Assembly: GCA_963995505.1 (NCBI GenBank)
Contig: OZ023186.1
Span: 12,035,570 to 12,099,569, forward strand
Source: Hypericum androsaemum
Taxonomy: Eukaryota > Streptophyta > Magnoliopsida > Malpighiales > Hypericaceae
Direction of reading: 5' to 3'
Length of the DNA: 64,000 bases
Shown here: positions 45,244 to 55,151 of the stretch, in pieces
Position numbering within the stretch: the stretch's first letter is position 1
How the letters are laid out: each line of letters starts with the position of its first letter
Made by a program: the position numbers and the translations under genes
The notes under the pieces: generated by a model
Seen by the model: only the letters and a program-made list of their open reading frames with translations
The model's database searches: none
Told to the model about the DNA's origin: nothing

Positions 45244-45822
45244 CATGCACGAAAGCTTCTAGATGCATGCGCACATGGAGAATCAAGAAGAATCAGCCTA
45301 TTTAGGCCATGCATCTAATTGTTTTGGACGTGCAACTAGTAGCTATTCTATTAGATATTATTTGCTTATATTATTCCTTGTTTAGTTGCATAAGTTCGGC
45401 CAGAATCTCCTTAGAATAGGAAAGAGAGTTTTAGCCAGCCTTTGAATTCCTTTTAAGGAGTTAGCTTGTTTAGGAATATTTTGGTACTTTGGGAGCCTAT
45501 ATAAAGAGGACTCCTAGCAATAAAACGTACACACACAATTCGGAAATACTTAGCATTGGCTAGTTGAGAGTTTGATACTCGTTTGTTCTTGCTTAGGCTG
45601 GTGAGTCGTCTTGGCTAGAATTTATCCTTCACTTATCAAGCGGATATTCCATCCCCGCTTGTGGCGTGATACGACCTTAGGTCAAGGTTCAGAAGCCCTT
45701 GCAGCGGGTTGAGGTACAAATTCGTGCCTTAGTTCGTGTAAGTTCTTGTGAGTTGTGATCTGTTCCATTCTAAAGTAACAAACGGTCCGAGTTGTGAATC
45801 TTTTCCGCGGAGATTCATATCA
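45018..45822 (+). repeat. A4 3' LTR (805 bp)
   Basis: Pair of 39011-39815 with one substitution seen. The gag-pol frame ends inside it at 45243. Followed by CACAT. Confidence 0.95.
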
Positions 45823-45827
45823 CACAT

Positions 45828-45945
45828 CATGACAATTTATTACACGGAAATAAAGAAAAGGGAATAGACCAAATAGCGGAAATGATCACGTGCAAACGGT
45901 CGGACCAGGCATGAAAGTTGGCAATAGTACGACGTTCCTACGTCA
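45828..45945 (-). repeat. D3 5' LTR, outer part
   Basis: Remaining 118 bp of the D3 5' LTR after A4, beginning TGACGTAGG on minus at 45945, next to target duplication GAATG (45946-45950). Confidence 0.93.
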
Positions 45946-45950
45946 GAATG

Positions 45951-47788
45951 TGAGTCAAATGAGGAGCTTCCTTGGTTTGGCAAGCTTCTATAGAAGATTT
46001 ATTCGGGACTTCAGCTTGCTTGCAGCTCCTTTGACTTCCTTGCTCAAGAAACAAACCCCTTTCGTGTGGAGCACCGAAGCCGAGCAAGCTTTTCAAGGTC
46101 TTAAAAACAAGCTGAGCAGTGCACCCGTGCTAGCCCTCCCTGATTTCGCCAAATTGTTCGAAGTGGAGGTGGATGCATCCGGACTTGGAATTGGAGCCGT
46201 GCTTTCACAAGAAAAGAAGCCCGTAGCTTTTTTCAGTGAAAAGCTGAGTGAAGCCAGATTGAAGTGGACCACGTATGAGAAAGAGTTCTACGCGGTCTTC
46301 CGAGCACTCAAGACGTGGGAACACTACTTGGTTGGTAAGGAATTCGTCCTCTTTACTGATCATAGAGCACTGAAATTCTTGCATGATCAATCGAAGTTAG
46401 GCAATCCCATGCATGCACGTTGGTGTACATATCTTCAGAAATTTCCATTTCGTATTTCTCATAAGAGTGGAAATCAAAATGTAGTAGCTGACGCATTAAG
46501 TAGAAGGATTGCATTGCTCACTGAACTACGTGGAACCATCACCTCATTTGATTGTTTGCCTGAGTTATATGAAAACGACGAGGACTTTGGCACCATTTGG
46601 TTAAAATGTGCAAATGAAAAGGGGGTGGATGACTACTATTTGCAAGATGGGTTCTTGATGAAAGGGAATCAGTTATGTGTTCCGAAGACTTCATTGCGAG
46701 ATCAGTTGATTTGGGAGGTACATGGTGGTGGATTGTCCGCGCACATGGGAAGAGACAAAACCTTGTCATCGTTGCAAGAAAGGTTTTACTGGCCGCGGAT
46801 GGCAAGAGAGGTTGCAAAGCATGTCAAGCATTGTCGTGTTTGTCAAGAGACGAAGGGGACAGTAAACAACACAGGCTTGTACTCTCCTTTACCAATTCCG
46901 AGTGCAATTTGGGAAGACCTCAGTATGGATTTTGTTCTTGGCTTACCCCGCACTCCAAGAGGAGCGGATTCTATTTTTGTCATTGTGGACAGGTTGTCAA
47001 AGATGGCGCACTTCGTGCCTTGCAAGAAAACCAATGATGCATCCGCGGTGGCAAGACATTTCTTTCGGGAAGTGGTGCGCTTGCATGGTGTTCCAAAGAC
47101 CATCGTTTCTGATCGTGACACCAAGTTCCTCGCGAGCTTTTGGAAGACATTATGGAGGATGTTTGATGCCACGCTACAATTTAGCACAACCGCACATCCG
47201 CAAACAGATGGTCAGACTGAAGCAACCAATCGCACACTTGGCAACCTTCTCCGCAGTTTGTGTCACGATCGACAAAGGCAATGGGATCTTGCTCTTCCTA
47301 TTGCGGAATTTGCTTACAATGGTGCTGTCCACAGGTCCACGGGCAAGTCTCCATTTGAGTTGGTGTACACCAAGGTGCCGAATCACTTGGTGGATGTGTC
47401 TATGGTGCCACGACCTCCTCGTGGCAATCCAGCAGCTATTTCTTATGCGGAGCACGTCCAAAGTGTGCTTGACGCGGTCAAGAAGAGGCTGGAAGCAACG
47501 TACTCCAAGGAGAAGGAGCGAGTGGATGAACACAGGCGTGCACAATTGTTCTTGCCGGGAGAAAAGGTTATGGTGCATTTTTGCAAGGAACGCATGCCCG
47601 CGCACTTAGGAGGCAAGTTGCAAGCCCGAAAGTTTGGCCCCTACAAGGTGTTGAGGCGAGTCCATGACAACGCCTATGTGATTGATCTACCTGAAGACTT
47701 GGGAGTGTCGAAGACGTTCAACGTTGCGGATTTAACTCCGTACTATGATCCGCCTCCCATGCCCTCCAGGTTGGTTGCGTGGGACTAG
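45951..47788 (+). pseudogene. D2 RNase H-integrase, 3' part
   Basis: Open frame continuing D2 pol after D3: [16 protein letters not shown], RNase H with [25 protein letters not shown], integrase HHCC ([16 protein letters not shown] to CRVCQETK), and D-D-35-E in [16 protein letters not shown] and QTEATNRTL. It ends [24 protein letters not shown] with TAG at 47786-47788, a little before the PPT. The piece itself is undamaged; D2 as a whole is interrupted by F1, D3 and the stop at 32696. A start upstream at 45890 lies in the D3 LTR and is not used. Confidence 0.93.
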
Positions 47789-47796
47789 CATGCTCT

Positions 47797-47810
47797 TAAG
47801 GAGGAGAGGA
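47797..47810 (+). other. D2 polypurine tract
   Basis: AAGGAGGAGAGGA directly before the D2 3' LTR. Confidence 0.85.
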
Positions 47811-48291
47811 TGACGTAGGACGTCCATGTTTCTCGTCCTTTTCGGCCTACTCCTTCTCTCTTGCATGGAGTGCATGCTAGTTATTATGACAAACTGTCCG
47901 AATTGTTGGTGTGTTTAATGTGCGTGTGTAATGCGTATGTAATAAGGCAAGTTAATGCCATTACTAGGCGGTTAAAGTTGATGGAACGGCTGGCTGAAAG
48001 GTGAGAAGGTGCGTGGTTAGTATTGCCTTAATGCCGCCTGAAATCACGCCCCTATTTGTACCCGCTTGGAAGGAAATAAACAGACAGAATTTTGAATCCA
48101 ACAAAGCTAATCGTGCTTTCCTATCTTTTGCATGGTTTTGCAAATGTGTTGAAAGATTGGGCCTCTTATTGGCTGTTTCCTTCGGTAAACACACCTTTGC
48201 TTGATTCGGAAGGATCGAGCTCAAGGTCACTATCTTGTTCGTTTCCCGTCTGAGTCAGCGTGTTGCCAACTCCTTCCGTTGTGCTACGTCA
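47811..48291 (+). repeat. D2 3' LTR (481 bp)
   Basis: From TGACGTAG to CTACGTCA, about five differences from 23425-23905 by eye. Followed by target duplication CGGCT. Confidence 0.95.
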
Positions 48292-49993
48292 CGGCTTCTT
48301 CTCTCCGCTCAATTCTTTTCTTTTGATCACTCTTCTTTTTCTCGTCATTCTCCTTTTGTAACTTCAATTGATCTTCACAAACTTGTGACGGTGTTAAGGG
48401 TACTAATGTGATTACTCGTCGATTGAGTATGAACGAGTACTTGTTCGTGTAGCCATCATGCTTAACCTTCCTATCAAATTGCCATGGTCTTCCGAGTAGT
48501 AGGTGACCAGCTTGCATTGGCACCACATCGCATAGCACTTCATCTTCATATTTGCCAATTCGAAATGTCACTAGCACTTGCCCTTCCACGCGTACTTCTC
48601 CACTATCATTCAACCACTGTGGTTTAGGGTGTTTCTTTGTGATCAACCCCAACTTTTCCACCATAGTGGTGCTTGCAACATTAGCACAGCTTCCTCCATC
48701 AATAATGATGCTACACACCTTTCCCTTGACATAACACCTTGTGTGGAAAATATTCTCTCGTTGTGCATCATCTTCTCCTTCTTTTGCTTGCAAGTTCAAA
48801 GCCCTTCTTGTCACCAAAGTGAGTGCTTCAGTAGCTTGGAATTCCTCCTCGGACAGATCTTCCAATGAGGGCATGCTTCCATGGTCCGAGTCTTCTCCTT
48901 CTGTCTCGACTTCCCCGCTCTCTCTAAGCACCATAACCTGCTTGTTAGGACATTGACTTGCTATGTGCCCCCTTCCTTGACATTTAAAGCACCTAATGTC
49001 TCGATTTCTTGTAGGAGGGGTTTCCACTTTCTTTTGAGAGCTGGTATTAGAACTCTCGGTCTTGTGTTCTACTTTGGCTGCCTGTGGCCTATCAAACTTC
49101 TTTGGATAATTCGGCTTCCAAGTAGTACTTGATGTAGCTCGTGTTCCTCCCCCTTTCTTCATTTGTTTCTCTATCTTGTTGGCCATATGAACCATATCTT
49201 CTAATTCGACGTAGTGTTGTAGCTCCACTTTGTCTTGAATTTCAGGATTTAGTCCATTCAAGAACCTAGCCATAGTGGCTTCACGATCCTCCTCTACGTT
49301 GGCTCGTATCATGGCCATCTCCATCTGCTTATAGTAATCTTCCACACTCATACTTCCTTGTCGCAGTCCTTGTAACTTTTTAAAAAGATCACGGTAGTAA
49401 TGACTAGGAACAAAGCGTTTCCTCATCACAACTTTCATCTCCTCCCATGTCTCTATGGCATGTTCTCCGTTACGTCTCCTGCTTGTGACAAATTGATCCC
49501 ACCAAGTTATAGCATAATCAGTAAATTCAGTCATAGCCAGCTTTACCTTCTTTGCCTCAGAACAATTGTGACAATCAAACACAAATTCAATCTTCTTCTC
49601 CCATTCAAGATAAGCCTCCGGATCAGAACGACCTGCAAAGGAAGGTATTTTTAACTTGATGCTTCCCAAATTGTCATCCCTTCTCCGCCTGGCCTCCCTA
49701 GGTTGGCGTTCATTCCTCAACCTCCTAACATTCCTTGTGGAGCCTACGTCCTCATCAAAGTCAGACTCATCTCCACTCATTCCTCCCATAGGTGCTATTC
49801 TTCTTTGGACATGAGGTATGCCTTGTGGTTGTTGGCTAGCACGTGAATTCTCTATGATATCCAGGCGTTGGTGTATTTGCTCAACCTCCGCTCTCATCAT
49901 TTGTTGGAGCTTCCCTGTTAAGGCCTCCACAAATACCTCAGGGTCAACATTGCCCAAAGTTCCTTCTCTTTCTCCTTCGTTTTCTTGAGACAT
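48292..49993 (-). pseudogene. C2 gag-protease (split by D2)
   Basis: Minus-strand family C gag from ATG 49993 (MSQENEGEREGTLGNVDPEVF). Gag core, knuckle [15 protein letters not shown], protease [12 protein letters not shown] and the charged spacer up to IERREEA, where D2 is inserted; pol continues at 23424. A 9-bp in-frame deletion removes YKL from the [10 protein letters not shown] block kept in C1 and C3. Gag itself is open. Together with the pol piece this is a nearly full-length gag-pol lacking the integrase core. Confidence 0.93.
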
Positions 49994-50213
49994 GTTACTG
50001 CAAGAAAATTGGTTAGTTAAAATAATAATGGACCTCACCCATCACTCCCTTACGTATTTACCCTCAAGGTGTGTTGCACTCGGGTTCACTCGTGTTTACA
50101 CTCAATTATTTGGCTCTTTTCTCTCTAATGTGCTCACCACTCTTGCCTCTTTCCTCTCGTGACACTCTTGTTGGTTCTTGCGGAGCTAGTAGAGATTAGC
50201 TTTGATACCATAA
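49994..50213 (-). other. C2 shortened leader and PBS
   Basis: Splice-like cassette next to the ATG (TTGCAG, ACTAACC, CGTAAGGG on minus). The leader is only about 205 bp because the A-rich part seen in C1 is deleted. PBS TGGTATCAAAGC at 50210-50199, with the same A variant as C1. C2's own 5' LTR is absent: at 50214 the sequence becomes the B2 LTR. Confidence 0.85.
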
Positions 50214-50779
50214 TGATATGAATCTGATCAGCAAGAAGATTAATTTTGTTTTGAGGTTTTTAAGTCTGTTTAGGAAGTTAATTATATGTTATTTTCGTTT
50301 TTTTAAGAGTTCAAGTCAGTTTAGGAATGTGATTATGTGATAATCACGTTTTTAGCAATCATAGGAGCATTAGACTTGTTTTCCTTTTTAGTTTCCCTCT
50401 TAAAGTCATATTTATCTAGTTAGAAGTTTTATTTAACTAGGATTCTTTTTGAAACAATCTGCCTATATATAAAGGCTTTATCAATGAGAATGGGGAGAAT
50501 AATTTGAGTACAAAAAAGTGGGCTTTGCTCTCTTGGTTCTTCGGAACTGTTCGAACACAGCGGAGGAATTCCGTTCGTTCACCTTCGACTTATCAAGCGG
50601 ATCTACATCACCGTTTGTGGCGTCTTCATCAAATCAAGGTTCTTGTTTCCCTACAGCAGCGGGTCGAGGTTGTTCATACCGAGGTTCTTGCAAAGGTGCA
50701 AACAACGGGTCGAGATTTCCATCAATCTGAACGTAGATAGATCCGGCTTTCGCGTGGATCCGTAACGAGATTCACATCA
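50214..50779 (+). repeat. B2 5' LTR (566 bp)
   Basis: From TGATATGAATCTG to GATTCACATCA. TATATATAAAG at 50464-50474. It is shorter than the B1 LTR because of a deletion around 50296 (one of the TTTCGTTT repeats). Confidence 0.93.
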
Positions 50780-51029
50780 GTTGGTATCAAAGCTTAGGCT
50801 CTACTTCAGATCATCTATCTTTAAATTTCGTTTTTGTTTTCATTAGTTTTCAATTATTGTTCTTATTTTATTCTGAGTTGGAGAAAGAAAAAAAAAGAGG
50901 AAAAAAATTCCGAAAAAAAAGAAAGATATAGAAGAAGGCAGCCAAGAAAAGAAGAAGAAAGAAGGCTGAAAAAAAAATCAAAAAAAAGAAAAGAAAAGTT
51001 GAAATTAGAAAAAAAGAGAATCTGCAAGA
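50780..51029 (+). other. B2 PBS and A-rich leader
   Basis: PBS TGGTATCAAAGC at 50782-50793 (B1 has TGGTATCAGAGC), then T-rich and A/G-rich stretches as in B1. Confidence 0.8.
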
Positions 51030-52001
51030 ATGTATTATAACTACTCAAGAAGATCCTTTGAAGGTGTTGCACCATTGGTTGGTGATCCACACACATTTAT
51101 GGACGCCCTTCTTAGTGGGATGAGGCATATAATGTGAACGGAGGTCAAGAAGCTCAGCGAAAAGGTGGACCGGATAGTGTGCAAACAAGAGAGGATACAT
51201 GATGTTCCTAATGTCTGTAGCGAAAGACAAATTCAACAAAGGAGGATGAGGGTCAAAGATGAGAAGAATTCAGGAGCTAATTTTGTTGGAGAAGTCAATG
51301 GAAAGAGGGAGAACACCATTAACACTAAGCACGGCATTGAGGAGAAGGTATGTAGTTCTGATGATTTGGAGGTTACACCTGAAGTGATTGTTGAAGAAGA
51401 GGTTTTGACATGGGAGGAATTTGGTGAATATTCTATTGACTTGTTCGATGGAGAATGTTTTGATGACCATGCCATGTCACTTCTTTACTTGAGGGATTTG
51501 TTCAATGAATCAGAATTGGTGGATGTTGTTCATATGAAGAAGTGCTTAACTGCTATTGATGGTGAACAAGAAGAACTTATTGTTTTAGTTGACAAGGAAG
51601 ATGTCCAACCCATATCTTTCATGTCTCCTGATTTACATGTTGAACATATTGACTTCTTAGGTGTGGACGAGTTTAATTATGTTGGAGGTTCATCGTTGAT
51701 CAACATCTGGAATAGTTTGAAGTTCAAAGAAAGGCTTAAACAGATTAGTAGGGCTTTTGCTTTTGAGTTGGAGATGACTTCACATTCTTTAAGATCGAAG
51801 TACTTGTTCTGTTGGAAAGGAAGGTATCAAGTGCAGCCACGACGTTCAAAGAGTTCATCTTGCACCGGCATGGTTGTGAGTTGGCAAAAGCATGACGGAT
51901 GCAAGGATTTGAGGACAAATCCATTTCAAGAGGAGGGGAATGATATGAATCTGATCAGCAAGAAGATTAATTTCGTTTTTGAGGTTTTTAAGTCTGTTTA
52001 G
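51030..52001 (+). pseudogene. B2 ORF (gag-like head, acidic centre, pol-like tail), one stop
   Basis: ATG 51030 (MYYNYSRRSFEGV). A TGA at 51135-51137 interrupts codon 36; the frame is open from there to 52001, so the undamaged protein would be about 323 residues. Head GDPHTFMDALLSGMRHIM resembles family C gag. The centre is acidic (VLTWEEFGEYSIDLFDGE and DVVHMKKCLTAIDGEQEEL) with no knuckle, protease or polymerase motif. Then come LRSKYLFCWKGRYQVQPRRS and the pol-like end [13 protein letters not shown], and the last residues lie in the 3' LTR. Only one stop in 323 codons suggests the frame was maintained until recently. Function unknown. Confidence 0.8.
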
Positions 52002-52507
52002 GAAGTTAATTATATGTTATTTTCGTTTTTTTAAGAGTTCAAGTCAGTTTAGGAATGTGATTATGTGATAATCACGTTTTTAGCAATCATAGGAGCATTA
52101 GACTTGTTTTCCTTTTTAGTTTCCCTCTTAAAGTCATATTTATCTAGTTAGAAGTTTTATTTAACTAGGATTCTTTTTGAAACAATCTGCCTATATATAA
52201 AGGCTTTATCAATAAGAATGGGGAGAATAATTTGAGTACAAAAAAGTGGGCTTTGCTCTCTTGGTTCTTCGGAACTGTTCGAACACAGCGGAGGGATTCC
52301 GTTCGTTCACCTTCGACTTATCAAGCGGATCTACATCACCGTTTGTGGCGTCTTCATCAAATCAAGGTTCTTGTTTCCCTACAGCAGCGGGTCGAGGTTG
52401 TTCATACCGAGGTTCTTGCAAAGGTGCAAACAACGGGTCGAGATTTCCATCAATCTGAACGTAGATAGATCTGGCTTTCGCGTGGATCCGTAACGAAATT
52501 CACATCA
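51941..52507 (+). repeat. B2 3' LTR (567 bp)
   Basis: Same family as 50214-50779 with a few substitutions (for example AATGGG context, GATCTGGC, CGAAATTC). Preceded by PPT AAGAGGAGGGGAA. Confidence 0.93.
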
Positions 52508-54587
52508 TCCTACAAGTGTTGCTAATGTTCGAAGTTTTCATGGCTTAGCTAGCTTTTACAGGAGGTTCGTGAAAGACTTTAGTAGCCTAGCCGCGCCCCT
52601 CACTGAAGTCATCAAGAAGAACGTTGGATTTAGTTGGGGAGAAGCTCAAGAGAACGCATTCCAACTCATCAAAGAGAAGTTGACTAATGCTCCTTTGTTG
52701 GCTTTGCCTAACTTTGCTAAAACCTTTGAAGTTGAATGTGATGCCTCAGGTATAGGTATTGGAGCTGTCCTCATGCAAGAAGGGAGACCAATTGCCTACT
52801 TTAGTGAGAAACTAAGTGGAGCAACCTTGAACTATCCAACTTATGACAAAGAGTTGTATGCACTAGTTCGAGCGTTGGAAACATGGCAGCATTACTTGTG
52901 GCCCAAGGAATTCGTGATCCACACTGATCATGAGTCACTCAAGCACTTAAAGGGGCAACACAAGCTGAATAAAAGGCATGCACAATGGGTGGAGTTCATT
53001 GAGACATTTCCTTATGTCATTCGCTACAAGCAAGGTAAGGAAAATGTAGTAGCTGATGCCCTATCGCGAAGGTATGCTTTCATCTCAATCTTTATGCGAA
53101 GTTAATTGGTTTTGAACACATTAAAGAGTTGTATGCTGATGATACTGATTTTGGTGATCTGTTCCGAGCTACGGAGAAGAGTGCAAGTGGTAAATTTTTT
53201 CGGACTGAAGGTTACCTATTTCGTGAGAACAAACTTTGTGTGCCTAATTGTTCTATGCGAGAGTTGCTAATTCAGGAGGCACATGGAGGCGGATTGATGG
53301 GGCACTTTGGAATCGCAAAGACTTTGGCAATGCTACAAGATCACTTCTATTGGCCGCATATGGAGCGTGAAGTTGAAAGAGTTTGTGGACGTTGCATCAC
53401 ATGCAAGCAAGCCAAGTCGAAGGTGAAACCCCACGGTTTGTATACCCCACTACCTAAACCTAGTGAGCCTTGGATTGATATCTCTATGGATTTTGTGTTA
53501 GGACTGCCTAGGACTAAACGTGGAAGGGATTCAATCTTTGTGGTAGTGGATAGGTTTTCTAAGATGGCACATTTTATTCCATGTCATAAGACTGATGATG
53601 CTTCAAACATTGCTGATCTGTTCTTAGAGAAGTTGTTAGGTTGCATGGTATGCCTAGAACTATTATTTCTGATAGAGATGCTAAGTTCTTGAGTTACTTT
53701 TGGAAGACCTTGTGGAGTAAGTTAGGTACCAAGTTGTTATTTTCTACTACTTGTCATCCACAAACTGATGGTTAAACTGAAGTTGTCAATAGGACCTTAT
53801 CTACTTTATTGAGAGCACTTATCAAGCATAACATTAAGACTTGGGAAGAATGTTTGCCACATGTTGAATTTGTTTATAATCGTTCCGTTCATTCTGCTAC
53901 TCAATTCTCACCATTTGAGCTTGTTTATGGATTTAATCCTTTGACTCCTTTGGATTTATCACCTTTGCCTTCGAGTGAGCATGTTAACTTAGATGGCAAG
54001 AAGAAGGCTGATTTTGTCAAGCAACTGCATGAGAGGGCGCGAATGAACATAGAGAAACGAACGGAGCACTACGCGAGACAAGCAAACAAAGGACGGCACA
54101 AGGTTGTCTTTGGCCTGGAGATTGGGTCTGGGTGCACATGCGAAAGGAACACTTTCCCGCGCAACGGCGTTCAAAGTTGCTACCACGGGGAGATGGTCCA
54201 TTTCAAGTGCTTGAACGCATCAATGACAATGCCTACAAGCTTGACCTGCCAGGTGAGTATAATGTTAGTGCTTCTTTCAATGTTACTGATTTGAGTCCGT
54301 TTGATGTAGGTGAAGATTTGAGGACAAATCCTTTTCAAGAGGAGGGGAATGATGTGAGCACACCTACGAACAAACCTACGAACACACCTACATTCAAGCC
54401 ACAAGACTCACGGCAAGTGCACATACCAATTGGACCGGTGACACGAGCAAGAGCCAAAAAGTTTCAGGCCGAATTTAATGGATTAATGCAAGAAGTCTGG
54501 GCTCAAGATGGTGCGTACAAGTGCAAGGACGTGCATGAGGCCCATGCAAAGCCCATGCACGTGATAGAGGCTATTTTGGAAGCTTGA
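52508..54587 (+). pseudogene. G1 pol 3' half, decayed
   Basis: Plus-strand remains of pol starting in the RT thumb ([20 protein letters not shown]), then RNase H ([13 protein letters not shown]), integrase HHCC and core, and the C-terminal region with the LTR-coded tail. Everything 5' of this is missing. Single-base deletions near 53090, 53625 and 54112 shift the frame, and TAA at 53773-53775 lies in the QTDGQTE block beside the catalytic Glu. The four pieces are 52508-53105, to 53692, 53693-54130 and 54132-54587. Dead copy, more decayed than any A, D or F copy here. Confidence 0.9.
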
Positions 54588-55151
54588 CATGCACGTAAGC
54601 TTCTAGATGCATGCGCACATGGAGAATCAAGAAGAATCAGCCTATTTAGTCCGTGCATCTACTTGTTTTGGACGTGCAGCTATTAGTTATTCTATTAGAT
54701 ATTATTTGCTTATATTATTCCTTATTTAGTTGAATAAATTCGGCCAGAATCTCCTTAGATTAGGAAAGAGAGTTTTGGCCAGCCTTTGAACTCCTTTTAA
54801 GGAGTTAGCTTGTTTAGGAATACTTTGGTACTTTGGAGCCTATATAAGGAGGTCTCCTAGCAATAAAACGTACACAACTTTGAGATTGATAATTTTGTGA
54901 GTTAGATACTCCTTGCGTGTTCTTGCTAATTGCTGGATTGCTTAGCTTGAGCGAATCTTTCACTTATCAAACGATTCCTCCATCATCGTTTGTGGCATGA
55001 TTCGACTTGGATCAAAGGTTCACGAAATTCCATTGCTCGGGTTGTGGTTCTTCCAAACCAAGGTTCTTGCAAGGCTCGAGTTCGTGGGTTGCGGTCTGTT
55101 CCATCCAAAGTAGCACGGTCCGTTGTGAATCTCCTGCCGAGGTTCATATTA
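54350..55151 (+). repeat. G1 3' LTR (about 802 bp)
   Basis: Begins TGATGTGAGCACACC after PPT AAGAGGAGGGGAA and ends TTCATATTA, where family members end TCA. TATATAAGG at 54841-54849. It is a mosaic: the start has CCTACGAACA-type short repeats, the tail region [13 protein letters not shown] matches A1/A3, the next 250 bp match A4, and the R/U5 part matches none of the others closely. The satellite starts at its last base, so the exact end is uncertain by a few bases. Confidence 0.85.

Larger units (their letters stand above)
39011..45822 (+). mobile_element. A4, intact Ty3/gypsy retrotransposon
   Basis: Complete 6812-bp element with 805-bp LTRs (39011-39815 and 45018-45822) and a perfect CACAT target duplication in the D3 5' LTR. 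PBS, leader, one open gag-pol frame and PPT are all present. I see one difference between the LTRs (GGCC against AGCC near 39427 and 45433). It is the innermost and thus youngest insertion of the C2 > D2 > D3 > A4 nest. Confidence 0.96.
33507..45945 (-). mobile_element. D3, intact family D retrotransposon hosting A4
   Basis: Minus-strand element with 512-bp LTRs: 3' at 33507-34018, and 5' at 38617-39010 continuing at 45828-45945. Perfect target duplication GAATG (33502-33506 and 45946-45950) in D2 pol. The gag-pol frame is uninterrupted. Its two LTRs look identical by eye. A4 splits the 5' LTR (duplication CACAT), which should disrupt its promoter. Confidence 0.95.
23425..48291 (+). mobile_element. 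D2, family D retrotransposon hosting F1 and D3
   Basis: Plus-strand element with 481-bp LTRs (23425-23905 and 47811-48291) and a perfect 5-bp target duplication CGGCT (23420-23424 and 48292-48296) in C2 gag-pol. The internal region is in three pieces: 23906-24275, 31140-33506 and 45951-47810. F1 (duplication CTATG) and D3 (duplication GAATG) are inserted in it. Joined, it covers a full gag-pol with one in-frame stop. Its LTRs differ at about five sites by eye. Confidence 0.95.
50214..52507 (+). mobile_element. B2, non-autonomous LTR element
   Basis: 2294-bp element with LTRs of 566 bp (50214-50779) and 567 bp (51941-52507), Met-tRNA PBS variant TGGTATCAAAGC, one ORF and a PPT AAGAGGAGGGGAA. 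No RT or integrase. Flanks do not match (CATAA left, TCCTA right), so no target duplication exists here. The left edge coincides with C2's PBS through sequence shared by the LTR ends, pointing to a rearrangement after insertion. Confidence 0.9.

Noticed and set aside
45890..45950. Alternative start of the D2 pol piece in the D3 LTR
   Set aside because: The first residues come from D3 LTR sequence; the frame is simply open across the GAATG duplication.
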